From Hypoxylon rubiginosum (taxonomy: Eukaryota > Ascomycota > Sordariomycetes > Xylariales > Hypoxylaceae): a DNA stretch of 64,000 nucleotides. Positions 11,228 to 23,390 of the stretch are shown piece by piece. A program made the translations under genes and the position numbers. Below the pieces are notes generated by a model that saw only the letters and a list, made by a program, of their open reading frames with translations, did not search any database and was not told where the DNA came from. How positions within the stretch are numbered: the first letter of the stretch is position 1; each line of letters opens with the position of its first letter. Where the stretch lies: positions 496,001 to 560,000 of the forward strand of contig CADCXA010000053.1 in NCBI GenBank assembly GCA_902806565.1, read 5' to 3'.

Positions 11228-12618
11228 ATGCCTGACTTAAACTCAGTCCCGGCTTCGCCTCATATCCTTGCGGCTTCTCGACAGGCGTCTAACCAGAATG
11301 GCCCTTCCCAAATCTCGCCGCCTCCGGCATCTATCTCGCCTTCTCTAAATATCCTACCTTCAAACCAACAGACCGTTAACCGAACATCCTCGATTTCCCT
11401 TCCATCACCATCTCTATCTGGGGGTTCTGGACTCCCACCGCCTCCTTCGTCTGCTCCTGGGCAGGACAATACTGGGGTTGGTGCTGGTCCGGGACCCCTT
11501 CGACATCCCCGCCCCCTGACCGCTGCTGAGCTGCACTCGCAATTGGAGCAGGAGCAAGAACTCTTGGTATGCCATCTTGGACTATGCCACGTACCTAGTA
11601 GTGGTTCTAACCTATGTAATTCTAGGTAAACCGCTTGACCCGTGACTTGACTATGCTACGAGCCGCCCAGAACTCTTCGGTAGCTTCGAATGCTTCGTCT
11701 GCGAGTGCATCGACCTCTGCCGATCAGGCCCACCCGTCATCTTTCACCGACACTCATCTCCTATCCGGGCCTGGATTCCCTCTTCCAACCACTAGTGCTG
11801 ACCGTCGACATCAACGAACAAATTCAAGTGCTAGTACACGTAGTCTGAACCTGTCTGGTGCTGGTACTCAGGGATCTACACCCGCACCAATACCGATTCC
11901 TCAACCTCACTCGGGAAATGCTGCTTCAGTCCTCGAAGCGGCACGAAATCCCCGAGGCGCGCCAGGTATGAGTAGACAAAACAGTACAGCATCTCACCGA
12001 AGCACGAGTCGAAACCGCTCGCCGCACCCGCATCACATTAGCACGAGCGTCGGGTCATCGTACACGCCATCACACGGTTTCCCTTACGACTACGGACCGG
12101 GCTATTTCCCTCGTGGTTACGCATCTTCCAGCACGAGCGTCGCGGCTACGCCTGGTTCCGAGCTCTCCCCCGGCCTCATGCCGGCAACACTCCGCTACGA
12201 GGAGACTGCGCACTACCGCCAGGAGTTGGAAACAGCGAAGCGTGAGAATGAGGCGCTCAAGAGACGTATTAAGGAGCTGGAACGTACCCTGCGAGACCGC
12301 CGACCGAGCGATGCGAGCCGTACCGGCGGCGGAAGAGACCGGAGCGAAAGTGTCAGTACCACGGCAAGTGTGAGCGTTAGCGGCGCAACTGGGGTCGGAA
12401 GCACAATCGGCGGCGGCACGACCATAGCAGGAGATCGCAGAGGGGAGCGGAGGGCTATGGAGCGAGGCGTGAGCAACCTGAGTATCTCTGGAAGCATCGG
12501 GGCCGGTGTGCCCGAGGAAGAAGTAAAGGTGGGAGAGAGTGCTGCGAGTGCCGGCTTACCGCCAGCAGTAGCTGCGTCGTCTACAACGGCGGGCGAGCAG
12601 ACTCGGGAGAAGAAGTAG
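11228..12618 (+). CDS. Serine-rich coiled-coil protein, function unknown
   Basis: Exons are 11228-11566 and 11626-12618, with a 59-nt GT-AG intron. Splicing joins EQEQELL to VNRLTRDLTMLR, restoring one helix, and gives 443 aa. The N-terminal third is Ser/Pro-rich and disordered. A short leucine-heptad helix spans the exon junction (LHSQLEQEQELLVNRLTRDL). A second strong coiled coil lies near residues 300-335 (YRQELETAKRENEALKRRIKELERTL). The rest is Ser/Thr/Gly low complexity. There is no signal peptide or membrane segment. The layout suggests a scaffold or cytoskeletal/septal protein, but I do not recognise the family. Confidence 0.75.
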
Positions 12619-13005
12619 GAGGTTAGGAATACCAAATCTCAGAACGTGCGCGGTGGATATGTCACTACCTCGTAGCTTGTCGATAATCGAGGTAGGTAGG
12701 ATTAATGCGTGAACACTATCATTGGTCACGATATTTACGAGTATGAACATGCGTATGAGCATGAATACGAATGGACGAACGTATGACTAAATGACAAAAT
12801 AAACAGGAGTTAAGAGTTTTTGCACCGCATCCTCTATGCTCCTATCTTGGAGTGACTGAGCACTTACATCATAACATCCCCACGGCTCACAGTTTACTTA
12901 ATATTCCTGACTTGCTTAATGCAAAGTCCCTATCGTCGATCACTCTAATCACTAGAAAATTTACAAATTCCCGAGATCAAGTTAGATTTTGGCCTATTAC
13001 TGCGC
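12619..13005. other. 3' intergenic region
   Basis: This is the 3' flank of the coiled-coil gene, with a run of TATGAG/ATGAAT-like near repeats around 12730-12785. No ORF. Confidence 0.4.
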
Positions 13006-13269
13006 CTAATGTGATGATTGTCTCGAAATATTTCTTTCAAGCTCGTCCCATCTTCGCAACTCCTCAGGCTTCGGCTTCTCGGGGAAGAATTCGTCCGCCA
13101 GCAGATACCACGTGTTCTGCTGAAGTACAGTAGCGGTAATCAAAAGAAACATCCAGAACGCGGAGAGGATAGAAAGTACGATCCACGACGTGTTGTTCCT
13201 GTCACCCTGGCTAGTCGCTAAGTACTCGAGGTTGAAGCCCCGTCCGTTCCCTAGAACAACAATGGCGTA
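13006..13269 (-). pseudogene. Remnant 3' exon of a membrane protein gene
   Basis: An 87-codon open frame ends with TAG at 13006-13008. It reads IVVLGNGRGFNLEYLATSQG, then a convincing transmembrane helix (TSWIVLSILSAFWMFLLITAT), then a charged tail (EKPKPEELRRWDELERN). The composition is that of a real protein rather than a shadow ORF. Upstream the frame closes at TGA (13270-13272) and no donor/acceptor or further exon was recognisable on this strand. I read it as the surviving last exon of a degenerate gene; a small intact single-TM protein with an unseen first exon is the alternative. Confidence 0.4.
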
Positions 13270-13366
13270 TCAAGACCCATTGCCTTTGGTTAGGACATAC
13301 GGTGGGCAAGTTCTAACTCTACATGCCCACTTCTTTTCTCCCTAATCGCCAAAACCCTCAAGCGGG

Positions 13367-14090
13367 ATGACTGCGACGCCTAATTGAACGACAATCACTA
13401 GTAGGACACCACTCTAGTACAGCCAATTTATTTTTGGGTTTCCCGGGGGGATATCCCGACTGGGCTCAGAGGCTCACAGCCAATCCAGCTCTGCCTGGCT
13501 TCTTTGCATTTGATCCGTCTTCAGAGAAAGTCCAGGCTCTTCTGGGGCTGGGCTTTCGTTTCCGGATGCATCCAATACCGGAAATCTCGAAGCACTCTGC
13601 CGAGCACCTAGCTAGAGTTCTCTCTGATATATCCAGTCTTGCCACTGATGATCTTGCACTTGCAATCTAGATTGCTAGACATAAGCTTGAGCCCAGAAAA
13701 GCGACCGAGGCAGATATAGAATACGCCACCCAACCGAAGGAGAAGGCAACAAGAGTAAACTCGGAGCCAGCAAGTTGCGCCAGTGCGAGCTGCACTACGT
13801 CGCAACTGAGAATGAGGAGAATGCTGAGCACGTCGCCGGGATTGATCCGAAGCTGGTGAAATTCATCCGAAGCTGCGGCGCCGACCAGGGTCGATCTGCG
13901 TTATGGTGGTCAGAGAGTTAAGACTCAGGCCCGAAATATCAAGCATCAGGCCTTCATCGGCGAGAAGTCGATGAAATCCGAGTATGATGGAGGCTTGTGT
14001 CACATGTGCTTCTATAATACTACCATCGATTTTGCCTTTGCGAATGGCAAACACGAAGAAGACTTTACCTTTATGAAGCATGTGCTCAGC
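13367..14090 (+). pseudogene. Degenerate coding relic, unknown family
   Basis: Three plus-strand segments in shifted frames have protein-like composition. 13367-13670 reads ...GGYPDWAQRLTANPALPGFFA and ends DLALAI. About 13758-13920 reads KLRQCELHYVATENEENAEH and on to KLVKFIRSCGADQG. 13922-14092 reads RNIKHQAFIGEKSMKSEYDG and on to HEEDFTFMKHVLS. No GT-AG introns reconcile the frames; the first two are separated by stop codons without a plausible donor. This looks like a single gene broken by indels and stops. I do not recognise the family. Confidence 0.35.
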
Positions 14091-15190
14091 TAGCAGGCAA
14101 GATCTAAGAGCCGGTGTTCCCCTAGCTATCGTCCTGAGTAGCCCTTAGGCTCCTGACGCCGTAGTCATAATGACGGCAGCTCCATTAGCGAATGTTGGGA
14201 TGAGACGAGACGTCTAGGCACTTGGGCGAGTTCGTCTGCAGAGTTCGAGTTATCTACCTCGAAACCCCACGACGGCAGTAAATTTGCAAGGGAGGGCGCC
14301 GTGATCAGTCAGACATTACCTAATGATCAAAGATGGGTTGTCTCTCAAGGCCTCTTTTTCATCAGTCTTGGTGTGAGAATGGTTGGTATTTTTCTTCTCG
14401 AGGTAGGGAGGGAGAATCAGCCCCTATTTTGCTAGGACGAAGTTCACACTTAACCCCAAGCCCCGAAGACTATTAGGAAATACCCCGGATTTGGCTACCT
14501 ACCCAAGGTAGTTAGCATCTTGTGGCCCTTTCTCCGTAGTTGGAATTCTCTACCACTCTCCGTCCGTCTCAATGGCGACATCTTAGTAATGGATTTCAAT
14601 TCACCGAGACCATGCCGCCTATAGACCAGCTTTAGGGCTAGATGCGGCTCTAAAACCATTTCTATTACGTCGCTAGGGAACAAGTTGTTATTCTAGAACA
14701 TTTCCTAGAACACTTGAACTAAGGTCACCAGCAATTCCAAGTTCAAGTTTGATATCGCAGTCAAAGAGACGCCAAAGCCCTCGGCTTCTACCACTAGAAC
14801 AAAGAAATTTTCTCTCTGACTCAGGAATAAAAGCTAGCGGGCACCTAAGAGAAGAAATAGCATGTACGTGCGGCCCTACCCGGCGGCTTGGACTAGTGCG
14901 GCGGCGTCCGCGAGACGGTCACTACTCTAGGTGGAAAATCCGGTTCCAGACAATCACGCAATTGTCTCCACCTGAAAATTTCGAGCGCCGCGGTTCATTA
15001 TCACGACAGTGAGGCGAGTATATAATGCACGCGCTTATAAGTATGGGCTGCCGCGTATTATTGTGGGTTGTTAACCTGAATCCCCCTTAAAACCTGACTG
15101 CTTCACCACAAGCAAAATCGGGGATAGCTACCTAGCAACCCCTTTTCCAGACTTGCCATTTGTCGCCGGAACACGGTTTTGAAATAGACA
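14091..15190. other. Intergenic region
   Basis: About 1.1 kb with no convincing ORF. It contains the promoter of the UNC93-like gene at its right end. Confidence 0.45.
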
Positions 15191-16665
15191 ATGGCGTCCT
15201 CCACTTCGGACTACACCGAAACTCCCGACGAGGCTGTCGTCGTCGAGTCCAAGCCCGTCAAGCACTCCTTCTTCCGGTCCGTCCCCTTCCAAATTGCCGT
15301 CGCCTGCGGTGTCTCCTTCACCGCGCCCGGCATGTGGGATGCCCTCGGAGGATTGGGTGCCGGCGGCGCCGCGGAGCCGTACGCGGTCTCGGCGGCCAAT
15401 GCGCTCGTGTACGGCCTCTTCGCGATCGTCTGCGTGGCGGCCGGCGCCATCAACAACCGCATCGGCCTGCGGTACGGACTGGCATTGGGCGCGATCGGCT
15501 ACCCGCTCTACGGCGCGGGGCTCTACACCAACAACGTCAACGCCACCACCTGGTTCATGCTCTTCGGCAGCGCGCTGTGCGGCATATCAGCAGGGTTCTT
15601 CTGGGCCGCCGAGGCGGCTATCATCATCGGCTACCCGAGCCCCCAGGACCGCGCCTTCTACCTCGCCATCTGGCAGACGGCCAAGGCCGCCGGGCCCATC
15701 GTGGGCGGCGCTATCAACCTCGGCCTCAACGCGCAGAGGTCGACGGCCGGGTCCGTGGGGTCCGCCACGTACATCGTGTTCATCGTCATCATGTGCTTAG
15801 GCCTGCCGATCGCCCTGTGCCTAAGCCCCGCGAGCAAGGTATGGCGACGCGACCACACGCGCGTGGTCGTTCGTAAGGAGCCGACGTGGGCGGGTGAGTT
15901 CCGGGCCGTAGGAAGGCTTCTCATTTCGCGGCGCGTTTTGCTGCTACTCCCGGCTTTCTTCATCTCGTACTTCTACAACGGCTTCGTCAGCACGTGGCTG
16001 ACGCAGTACTTCACGGTGCGCGCGCGCGCCTTCTCGTCCTTCTTCACCAACTTCGCCGGCATCTTCAGCTCGTTCCTGGTCGCCGCGCTGCTAGACCGTC
16101 AGAGCATCTTCATCCGCACGCGCGGGCGCATCGCGTTCACCGCCATCGTCACCGTCCTCATCGGCACCTGGATCTGGGCCTCAGTCCTGCAGAAGCGGTT
16201 CTACGACGCACCCACTGCCCCCGTGTTCGACTGGTTCCAGGGCGGCTTCGGCTCCGCGTACGCGCTCGTCTTCTTCTGGACGTTCGCCGGCCAGGCCTTC
16301 CAGCAGTTCTTGTACTGGCTCGTCGGCCAGTACGCGACGGACCTATCCTCCCTGTCCCACCACACCGGTATTCTGAGAGGTTTCGAGGCTCTAGGCCAGA
16401 CCGTCGCTTGGGCGTAGGTTACTTCATCTCTCTTCTTGTTGCTAAAGCGCTAACCACTTTTTCCTACAGTATGCAATCTGAAGGCAACGCCAACCACTTC
16501 GCCAGTATTGGCCTCAACTTTGGCATGACCGTGTTCTGCATCCCGTTTACCTGGATCGTGCTTTCGGAACTTGACCATGCCCATGAGATTAAGGTGACGG
16601 AGATCCAGGTGACGGCTGATGACACGAATGGCAAGCAGCAGGGAGATTCTGTTCCATCTGTTTGA
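15191..16665 (+). CDS. UNC93-like MFS transporter
   Basis: Two exons, 15191-16413 and 16470-16665, with a GTAGGT donor and TACAG acceptor, give 472 aa. The protein is an MFS-fold membrane protein of the fungal UNC-93-like group. It opens with SFFRSVPFQIAVACGVSFTAPGMWDALGGLGAGG, split here across TM1, and carries GISAGFFWAAEAAIIIGYPS, a family hallmark. About 11-12 membrane segments are visible, plus a hydrophilic C-terminal tail. Unlike animal UNC-93 regulators, most fungal members are uncharacterised; roles in ion or siderophore traffic have been proposed for some. The coding GC is high and third positions favour C, so it looks well expressed and intact. Confidence 0.85.
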
Positions 16666-17727
16666 GTGCCCATTGTTCATTGGTCGTTATGGAAGAAGTA
16701 ATACGTGCGTGCATATTTGGGGAAGTGGGATCTGGGTAGTAATTATGTAGAGTAACTAATTTCTTCTTTAAATCGGTGGGACTAGGTCCCTTTTATGATA
16801 CCCTATTAGATAGACAATAGACCAGGAGCATCTTTACGACTTGCTCACGTCGCGCTTGGCTCTTCCTACATGGTTTTGTATATACCTACAACTATGTATT
16901 CTGTGGTAGGTTGATAGCAATATTAAATCGCTTTACTTAATTCCGGCCTAATATTTAAAATCCGCGTTACTGTGAAAGTACCTATGAGGGGACTGTAGCT
17001 AGTTGAGCGGGCGTGGGCAGGCATAAGGAACCGGTAATCGCCAACGTAAAGTGGCCGAATCAGAAGTCAGCGGAGATAATCTCCATCGAAAAGGGGCACT
17101 GCTGCAAGTGAGACGGGAAGAGGAGAAAGACTTATGTGCAGCGTTTGCGGGCGCGGCAGTTGTCAAAAGAACGTGGGGACGTGCTCTGATCATTCCCGAG
17201 AATATACAAGTATAATACGACGCTGTAGCTACGATGGATTGGATTGGAAATACGACTGAATCATGGCTGACAAAGTGTCGACTTGCAGATTGCAAGTGGG
17301 ATATCGAACTGACTGGTTTAGGGGGCGTGGTATCGTCGCAGTGTAGACAGAACGGGCAAGGAAAATATGAGGTTATGATTCATTGGATATCAATTCTTCT
17401 GAACACGACTAGCAACACTTTATCTGACGAATTTCGAATCCTCAATGCATACATGGGCCAACTGAGGGGGAACTCGACTCGTGAACAAGCAACAGTATGT
17501 GCGACGATTCGAAGTTGGCTTACCGCAGAGATTGCATGGTCTCCTAATGAAACGGCTACAGGAGAGGTAATTAGGTAGCTAGAAAGGTCGGTTGAACGTA
17601 GGATTTTATTATATATACCCAAATGTTTACCTCAATACCTTCTACATCTCCTTTCATATGTTCGTTATCCGCTTTGTTGAAGAGCAGACACGACCCCGAC
17701 ACGACTACCGTATGTACAAGTAGCCTT
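16666..17727. other. Convergent intergenic region
   Basis: 1.06 kb between the UNC93-like gene and the O-methyltransferase 3' end. A 114-codon plus-strand ORF at 17234-17578 has no protein-like features and I treat it as chance. Confidence 0.4.
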
Positions 17728-19156
17728 CTACACCTTCAGCATTGCCTCCACGATGCCGTCGGCATCCTCCTGCGGAGGCGGCCAAAACTTGACAATTTCA
17801 AGACCGGCCTTACCAAGCAACTCCTCCCATTGCCTCTGGGACCGCTCTATGCCTGCATTAAAGACCATCATCGTCAGGTCGTACGTGCCGTGGAAAGTCG
17901 ATGCTCCCTGCTCTGGGACGATCATCTCGTGGAGTAGAAGCTTCGAGTATCCGGGCTTCATTGCATGTTTGACTTGTTCTAGGATTTCCAAACTTTTCTC
18001 GTCGGACCAATCGTGTAAGATATGGTGGTAGAAGTAAGAGCGCGCGCCTAATTGGTGGTTAATAGACCTTCGAGAGACATACAAGAAAGGGTTAATGGGC
18101 GACGGTTCTTACCTTTAATCGGCTGCTCGGTGAAGAAATCGTACGTCGTGACCTTGATGGATGGGTACAGGGGATCAATACTGTCCGTTACGGCGGCGGA
18201 GTCCTGAAGTACCAGGGACCCTTGGTCTGGATACTTGTCGTGGAATGCCATGATATCGTGGCCTTTTCCGCCGCCCACATCGACGAGCAAGGGAGAATCT
18301 CTGGAAGCACCGTCAATGAGCCGCTCCTGGACAGGGAACCAGTCGAGCCAATATCTCCTCGCTCCCATCGTGCTCCCCATAAAGGTGTTGAAATCTTTCA
18401 GCACACTCGGCATCGAATTGAATAGTTGAAACGCCGTCAACTTTGTCTGGAAAGCGTACTGTATGAACCCGTCCTGAGGGTCTGTCGGGCAACGGTAGCC
18501 GGTTTCTCTGAGCCATTTGGGTGCCTTGGTCGCAGCACCTATAACCATTTCCGCACTGGTATGTTCGTTAATAGGAGTACATAAAGGCTGATGTTGTTGG
18601 CTTGTTAGTCACTCACATTATTCTTTGCCCTGCCTTGATTTCTTCCGTCGCCAAGGCCTTGGTGACCGGTGTGATATCCCAAGTCCGTTCGCCCACTTCC
18701 CTGACGACTCCCATAGATGCAAGAGGCCTCAGAATTCTGACTTGAAGGATATTAGATCCTGTTTGAAAATGGAAGACGGTGCTGAGCCGACATACTGATC
18801 AGCAGTTCCTCTCCTCCTGACAGAGAAGCGAGTTCCTGGGAGGTAATAGGCCCATCGTGAAGAAGGATGTAGTTGAACAGGTCAAGATCAACGGCTATTC
18901 TTGCTGCTATAGCAATGAGTGGCTGTGGACGTTTATATGAGTTAGTAAGTTAACTAGACCCAGGCATGGAGGGAGCTACCGAGTAGGCCAACCCCACAGC
19001 TGCATTATCCGGCTCCTCGAGGCTTGTTGTCAACTGTCTGCTTAGCTGCAGTGCCTCGCTTTTGGCTTGCTTATCGTCCCTTAAGGAAAGTCTCGAACTG
19101 AGAATGTTGAGCTTCTCGATAAAGGTAATTGCTTGGTGTGAACTGGAAGTCATCAT
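17728..19156 (-). CDS. SAM-dependent O-methyltransferase, five exons
   Basis: This COMT-type class I methyltransferase acts on small-molecule hydroxyls, typically of polyketides or phenolics. Exons are 18980-19156, 18796-18922, 18617-18740, 18113-18555 and 17728-18047; every junction is GT-AG and the sum is 1191 nt, 396 aa. The N-terminal helical dimerisation domain spans exons 1-3 (ASLSGGEELLI, then RILRPLASMGVV). SAM motif I is LVDVGGGKGHD at about residues 232-242. The catalytic-base region is HHILHDWSDEKS at about 297-308, with His in the expected place. The length matches the family. Its first intron-2 acceptor (TTCAAG) is weaker than the others. Neighbours are transporters and FAD enzymes, so a secondary-metabolite role is plausible but not shown. 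Confidence 0.9.
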
Positions 19157-20407
19157 GGATGGTTGTTGGACTGGTGATTCAGAGATTGGATCTGGCGGCA
19201 GAGGATAAGGAGTCGGCTGATGTTATGGTGTCGATGGAGGGCACTACCCGCCGCCCTTATATCCCTCGCTGATAGCTCGCCATGGAGTCTCTAGGTAGGT
19301 ACCTATATTGGTATAACACCTTTAAATGTACAAGAAAACAGCCAGCGATGGAGTATTGCCGGTTCAGGTTGGGATACATCTTTCGAGATGGGTTATCCCA
19401 CGGACCTTATCCCACAGGTGTTCATCCCACATGTGACCATCCCACATACATGACCGTGAATATAGTGGGCATCATAAGTTGTGAACACTCGCGTTTGCGG
19501 TGTACATAGATGTCTTGCATAATTCCAGTAACACCAGGCTTACTTGTACTACCAAGCTTGCAGGTTCAGGATAAGGTCGTATGGGTTATTCCCGTCCCTT
19601 TCTTGGGGCTATCGTATGCTCAAAGCTCAATGGATAACTTGGTGATATTATTATCAGTTCAATTCATATTCGTGTGCATATTCTAGGAGATGTCTGAGGG
19701 CTGGCTCTCATATGAGTTTGAGCCCTTATGGATATTGACAGATTGAATGAAATATTATCGTCACCATTTCTTTTCCAATAGTAGTATCCCTCTTGGACGT
19801 CTTAAGAGACCCGCAAGTTCGCAAATATGTGTATCATGACTCTTTGATAAGTAAGGAGGTTGTGGGAATGTAATAGAATTTGAATTCAGCGTAAAATGTT
19901 GAAAGCGAAAGTATATTCCTTACGGATTTAACTGGGACGTACTTGTTAATGATTGTTACCCCTATTTCCCATCTTCAGGTCCGCGCACAGCGTGTCGCTT
20001 TGTTGACCTCTAAATATATACTGTATCAGCTACACACTAAGTCAAGAAAGAATAGCAATCTTTTCCCTGAAGATTAGGTGGCTAATCAGTATAATTGCAG
20101 GGTATCGAGCTACTATATTATTAGCTAATACCGTGCGAGCCGTGCTTTTCACACTTAAAGCGAAACCTTTGCCCTTTTTTTCGGCGTTAATTGTGGTGGG
20201 CCATACTACGAAAACCAGCGGAAACCAGCGGAGATCGATGATATCCAGCATCAAACAAAGCGTTTTCGCTTGGCTCTAACTAGATCGTAGCTCATATTTA
20301 TACCCATTGAGCGGCCTGCCCTTCGCAAGTACCGTACTCTCGGTTTGGAGGGGGCTCCAACCTCCGAGAAGCGTAACTACCTAGGTACCTAATGACTACC
20401 TAGCGAA
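19157..20407. promoter_or_regulatory. Divergent promoter with four ATCCCAC repeats
   Basis: This 1.25-kb region lies between the divergently transcribed O-methyltransferase and MFS genes. Four direct copies of ATCCCAC start at 19395, 19409, 19424 and 19439 (steps of 14-15 bp), about 240-290 bp upstream of the methyltransferase start. Near the right end is a CTACCTAGGTACCT palindrome (20380-20395). The regular spacing suggests a transcription-factor array, but the factor is unknown. No coding sequence is visible. Confidence 0.4.
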
Positions 20408-21999
20408 ATGCCTCCGACAGACCAAGGCCGAGGGCTCGGGAATGCGCTTCGGCGACTTTCCTGGACGCCGTCATGGATCAAATGGAATCCGGAAGCAAAT
20501 CACGACCTTAGTTGGGGAATGAATATCCTCTTCGGGTTGGTAAGTTATATTCTTTGTTCCTTCTCGTGCCAATGCCAGAATATTACGCGTGGAGCGTGTT
20601 GGGAGATATACCTACTGCTTGCTCCTACTGCGCCAACTTATACTGATGGAATTAGTCTGCTTCCTTCAGTGTCGCGAATCTATACTATAGTCATCCTATT
20701 TTGAATATCCTTGCGGATGACTTCGGGGTCTCGGATCAGCGATCTTCATTGGTCCCAACCGTTACTCAGGCTGGATATGCTGCTGGGCTTCTTCTCATCG
20801 TCCCTGTTGGAGACATCGTTCGACGGCGACCAATGATCCTGAGTCTCGTTTTGGTGACAGCCTTGATAGTAAGTATCCTGATAACCTTGACGAAAGTACA
20901 CTCTGCTGATTCATCCTAGTGGCTTGGTTGCACTCTTACCCAATCTTTCTCTACTTTTCTTGGGCTCTCCTTTCTGGTCGGACTGTTGACTGTAACGCCG
21001 CAACTCATGTTCCCTCTCGCAGTCCAGTATGCGCCACAACGACATCGACCTACCATGATTTCTATAGTCATGTCAGGCCTCGTGTTCGGCGTTCTCGTTG
21101 CCCGTCTTCTTAGTGGGATTGTCACTCAGTATACATCGTGGAGATACGTCTACTGGGTCTCATTCGGCCTCCAGGTGCTTGTCTGGATCTTCCTCTTCTT
21201 TTCCATGCCGGATTATCCTGTCTTGAGCCCTGGCACGTCCTACCCCAGGATCCTTTTAAAAATCGTCACTCTGCCTTTTCGCAAACCCGATCTCACTCAG
21301 AACTCGCTCATAGCCTTTCTCACGCAGGGCATGTTCACGTCCTTTTGGACAACACTTACCTTTCAACTAGCCGGCGTCTTCCACTTCTCTACTTTATCGA
21401 TCGGCCTCTTCGCACTCATTGGGATCTCTCCAGTGTTTCTGAACCCGGTCATATCCCGCCTACTGATAGGACGTATCCACCCTCATGGTTCTCTTATCAT
21501 TGCGCATCTAGTTACTCTCCTGGCGATCTGTATCGGTACCTTCATCGGGACCTTTTCGATCGCTGGGCTTGTCATTTGGGCATTCCTCGGTGATCTTGGA
21601 ATGAACACAATAATTGTCGCAAACCGCGTAGCCATCGCACATGTGGACCCTAAAGCACAAAACGCCGTCAATTCGGTTTACATGGTGCACACGTTTTGCG
21701 GTCAACTCTTTGGCACTGCCGTTGGAAACGCGCTTTATGCAAATGGAGGCTGGACGCACACAGGCGCCTTCAATATCGCGCAGATGATTGCTGGATTGTT
21801 AGTTATTGCTCTAAGAGGACCGCATGAGAAAGGGTGGATCGGATGGCGAGGCGGATGGAGCCTAGGTGGTCCCAAGGTAGAAAAGAATGCTCAACCCTCT
21901 ACAGCTCAAACTGATAACGAGGCGAACAACGAGGACACAGCTACGGAAGTACCCACAGAGTTACTTACGGAGGACGAGGGTGCCAAGGAGAAGATATGA
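20408..21999 (+). CDS. MFS transporter, 12-TM, with probable 17-nt micro-exon
   Basis: Exons are 20408-20539, 20579-20595, 20670-20868 and 20920-21999, for 475 aa. Exons 1, 3 and 4 are secure. Exon 1 ends ...WGMNILFGL; exon 3 begins in VANLYYSHPILNILADDFG, the conserved first-loop region of this MFS group. Exon 1 ends in phase 0 but exon 3 needs two preceding bases, so a direct join would hit a stop. A 17-nt exon (CAG acceptor before 20579, GTGTTG donor at 20596) supplies the correct phase. Motif A-like GDIVRRRPMI and a long charged C-terminal tail are present. It is divergent from the O-methyltransferase and could be co-regulated. Substrate unknown. Confidence 0.8.
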
Positions 22000-22210
22000 C
22001 AGCGGTATTAAAGGGAAAGAGATCAGGGGCAGATAAGCGGCCATTGTAAAGTTAGGCGGCAGCTCAAAGGACTTCTGTGGCGTAGGAAACTGCTGCAAGA
22101 TGGTCCGAAAGGATCACCGTAAAAGAAATAAGTAGCCACCGAATCGAATTATATGCGCTGCTAGATTACACGGCGGGCGCTAGCTTGGCAACAGACGTGT
22201 ATGCAGTAAA

Positions 22211-23390
22211 CTAAGTGTGATCGGTAGAAACGCCATTTGCATCGACCGTCCACGTACCGTTTTCAACCAGGGCCGTCCAGTGGTCCAAGACTTCGGCAAG
22301 TTGAGGTTCTCTGGGCGGACCCCAGCGGCACGGAGACCGGAACTCGCAGGCGCTGTAGAGTCCGGAGCTGGCAACGAGACGCACCTGGTCCGAGTTGCAC
22401 GTGTCGGGCATTATGTAGAGTCCGCTCTGGCGATTGACCGTGAACTTGCCGAAACCCCAATTTTGGTCGAAAGAGTTGATGTTTTGGTCTGCTCTGGCCG
22501 ACGTTGCGAGGTACGGAGTCGATGCCGGGCAGAATCAGCGTCGGCCAGTCTTCGTCGTCTCCTAGCCAGTGGGACCGACGCATCGAGTCTGACGCCTCGG
22601 AACCGTAGATTTCGTCGAGGAGGAGTGGCGTGAGCACGCAGATCCCTGGTGCGACGAAGGAGAAGCCTGGCCGGTTCGCGGTACTTAGAAATCTAGCCGC
22701 AAAGGCGCTCATCTTAAATGACGTTTGGGTTTGAGTATCCAGCGGCTCTAAACGACGGCTAGAATGAGCTTCGTTGCCTTCAGGAGACATGCGGAGCTCG
22801 ATGCTCGAAATAAGGCGATGGAAGGCTGCGACGGACTGCTCTATATCGTATTGCGTCCAGCTTTTAGCCTTGATGGTAGCTTCTTGCGCATCCCAGTAGA
22901 ACTTGCCCGTGGCCCATGCATCGAGTGACTTCTGCAGCATCACCTCCAGTGGTAGCCACTGATCGGAATGTGGAAAACGAGGGGAGTTGCCACTATGCCA
23001 GACGGCATAGTACGACCGGATGTCAAGATAGATTCCGCCGTCCATAGGCGAATCGCCGTTATTTTGACCATAGACCAAAACGAAAGACGGCTCGTGGCCG
23101 ACATGATCGGTCCAGAACGTCTTCGGGTCTGGCTGATACATGAACGGAGTCAGCAGATCCACGCCTCCATTCGCGACCGGTGGCGTAGTATCAAGCAGGC
23201 GTAAAAAGCGGTACAACGGTAAATCGTTTAGAGAAGGAACCTCAGCAAATTCCGGTGCTATATCCAAAAACCGAGTTGAAATAGTTCGTTCGATTTGTAC
23301 ATTTAAGCCATGCTCAGTTGCCCTCGCGAGGAGCTGATTGTGTAGGCCCGCGCAGCGTTCTGGCGAGAAGGTTAAAGCTGGTGAGTCCAT
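22211..23390 (-). pseudogene. Hypothetical protein with C-terminal frameshift
   Basis: The ATG at 23390 opens a 375-codon frame (MDSPALTFSPERCAG...). Its last ~90 codons turn into Arg/Gln-rich shadow sequence. From about 22520 the convincing protein is one frame over: ARADQNINSFDQNWGFGKF, SGLYIMPDTCNSDQ, then on to the TAG at 22211. The switch falls in the GACTCCGTAC around 22511-22525 and no intron fits. So the gene carries a one-base (or two-base) indel, or the assembly has an error there. The body contains WTDHVGHEPSFVLVYG and FYWDAQEATIKAKSW. I do not recognise a family; it has no signal peptide or membrane helix. Confidence 0.6.

Noticed and set aside
17234..17578. 114-codon plus-strand ORF between the UNC93-like gene and the O-methyltransferase
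   Set aside because: No motif, signal or splice partner; codon use unlike the neighbouring genes.
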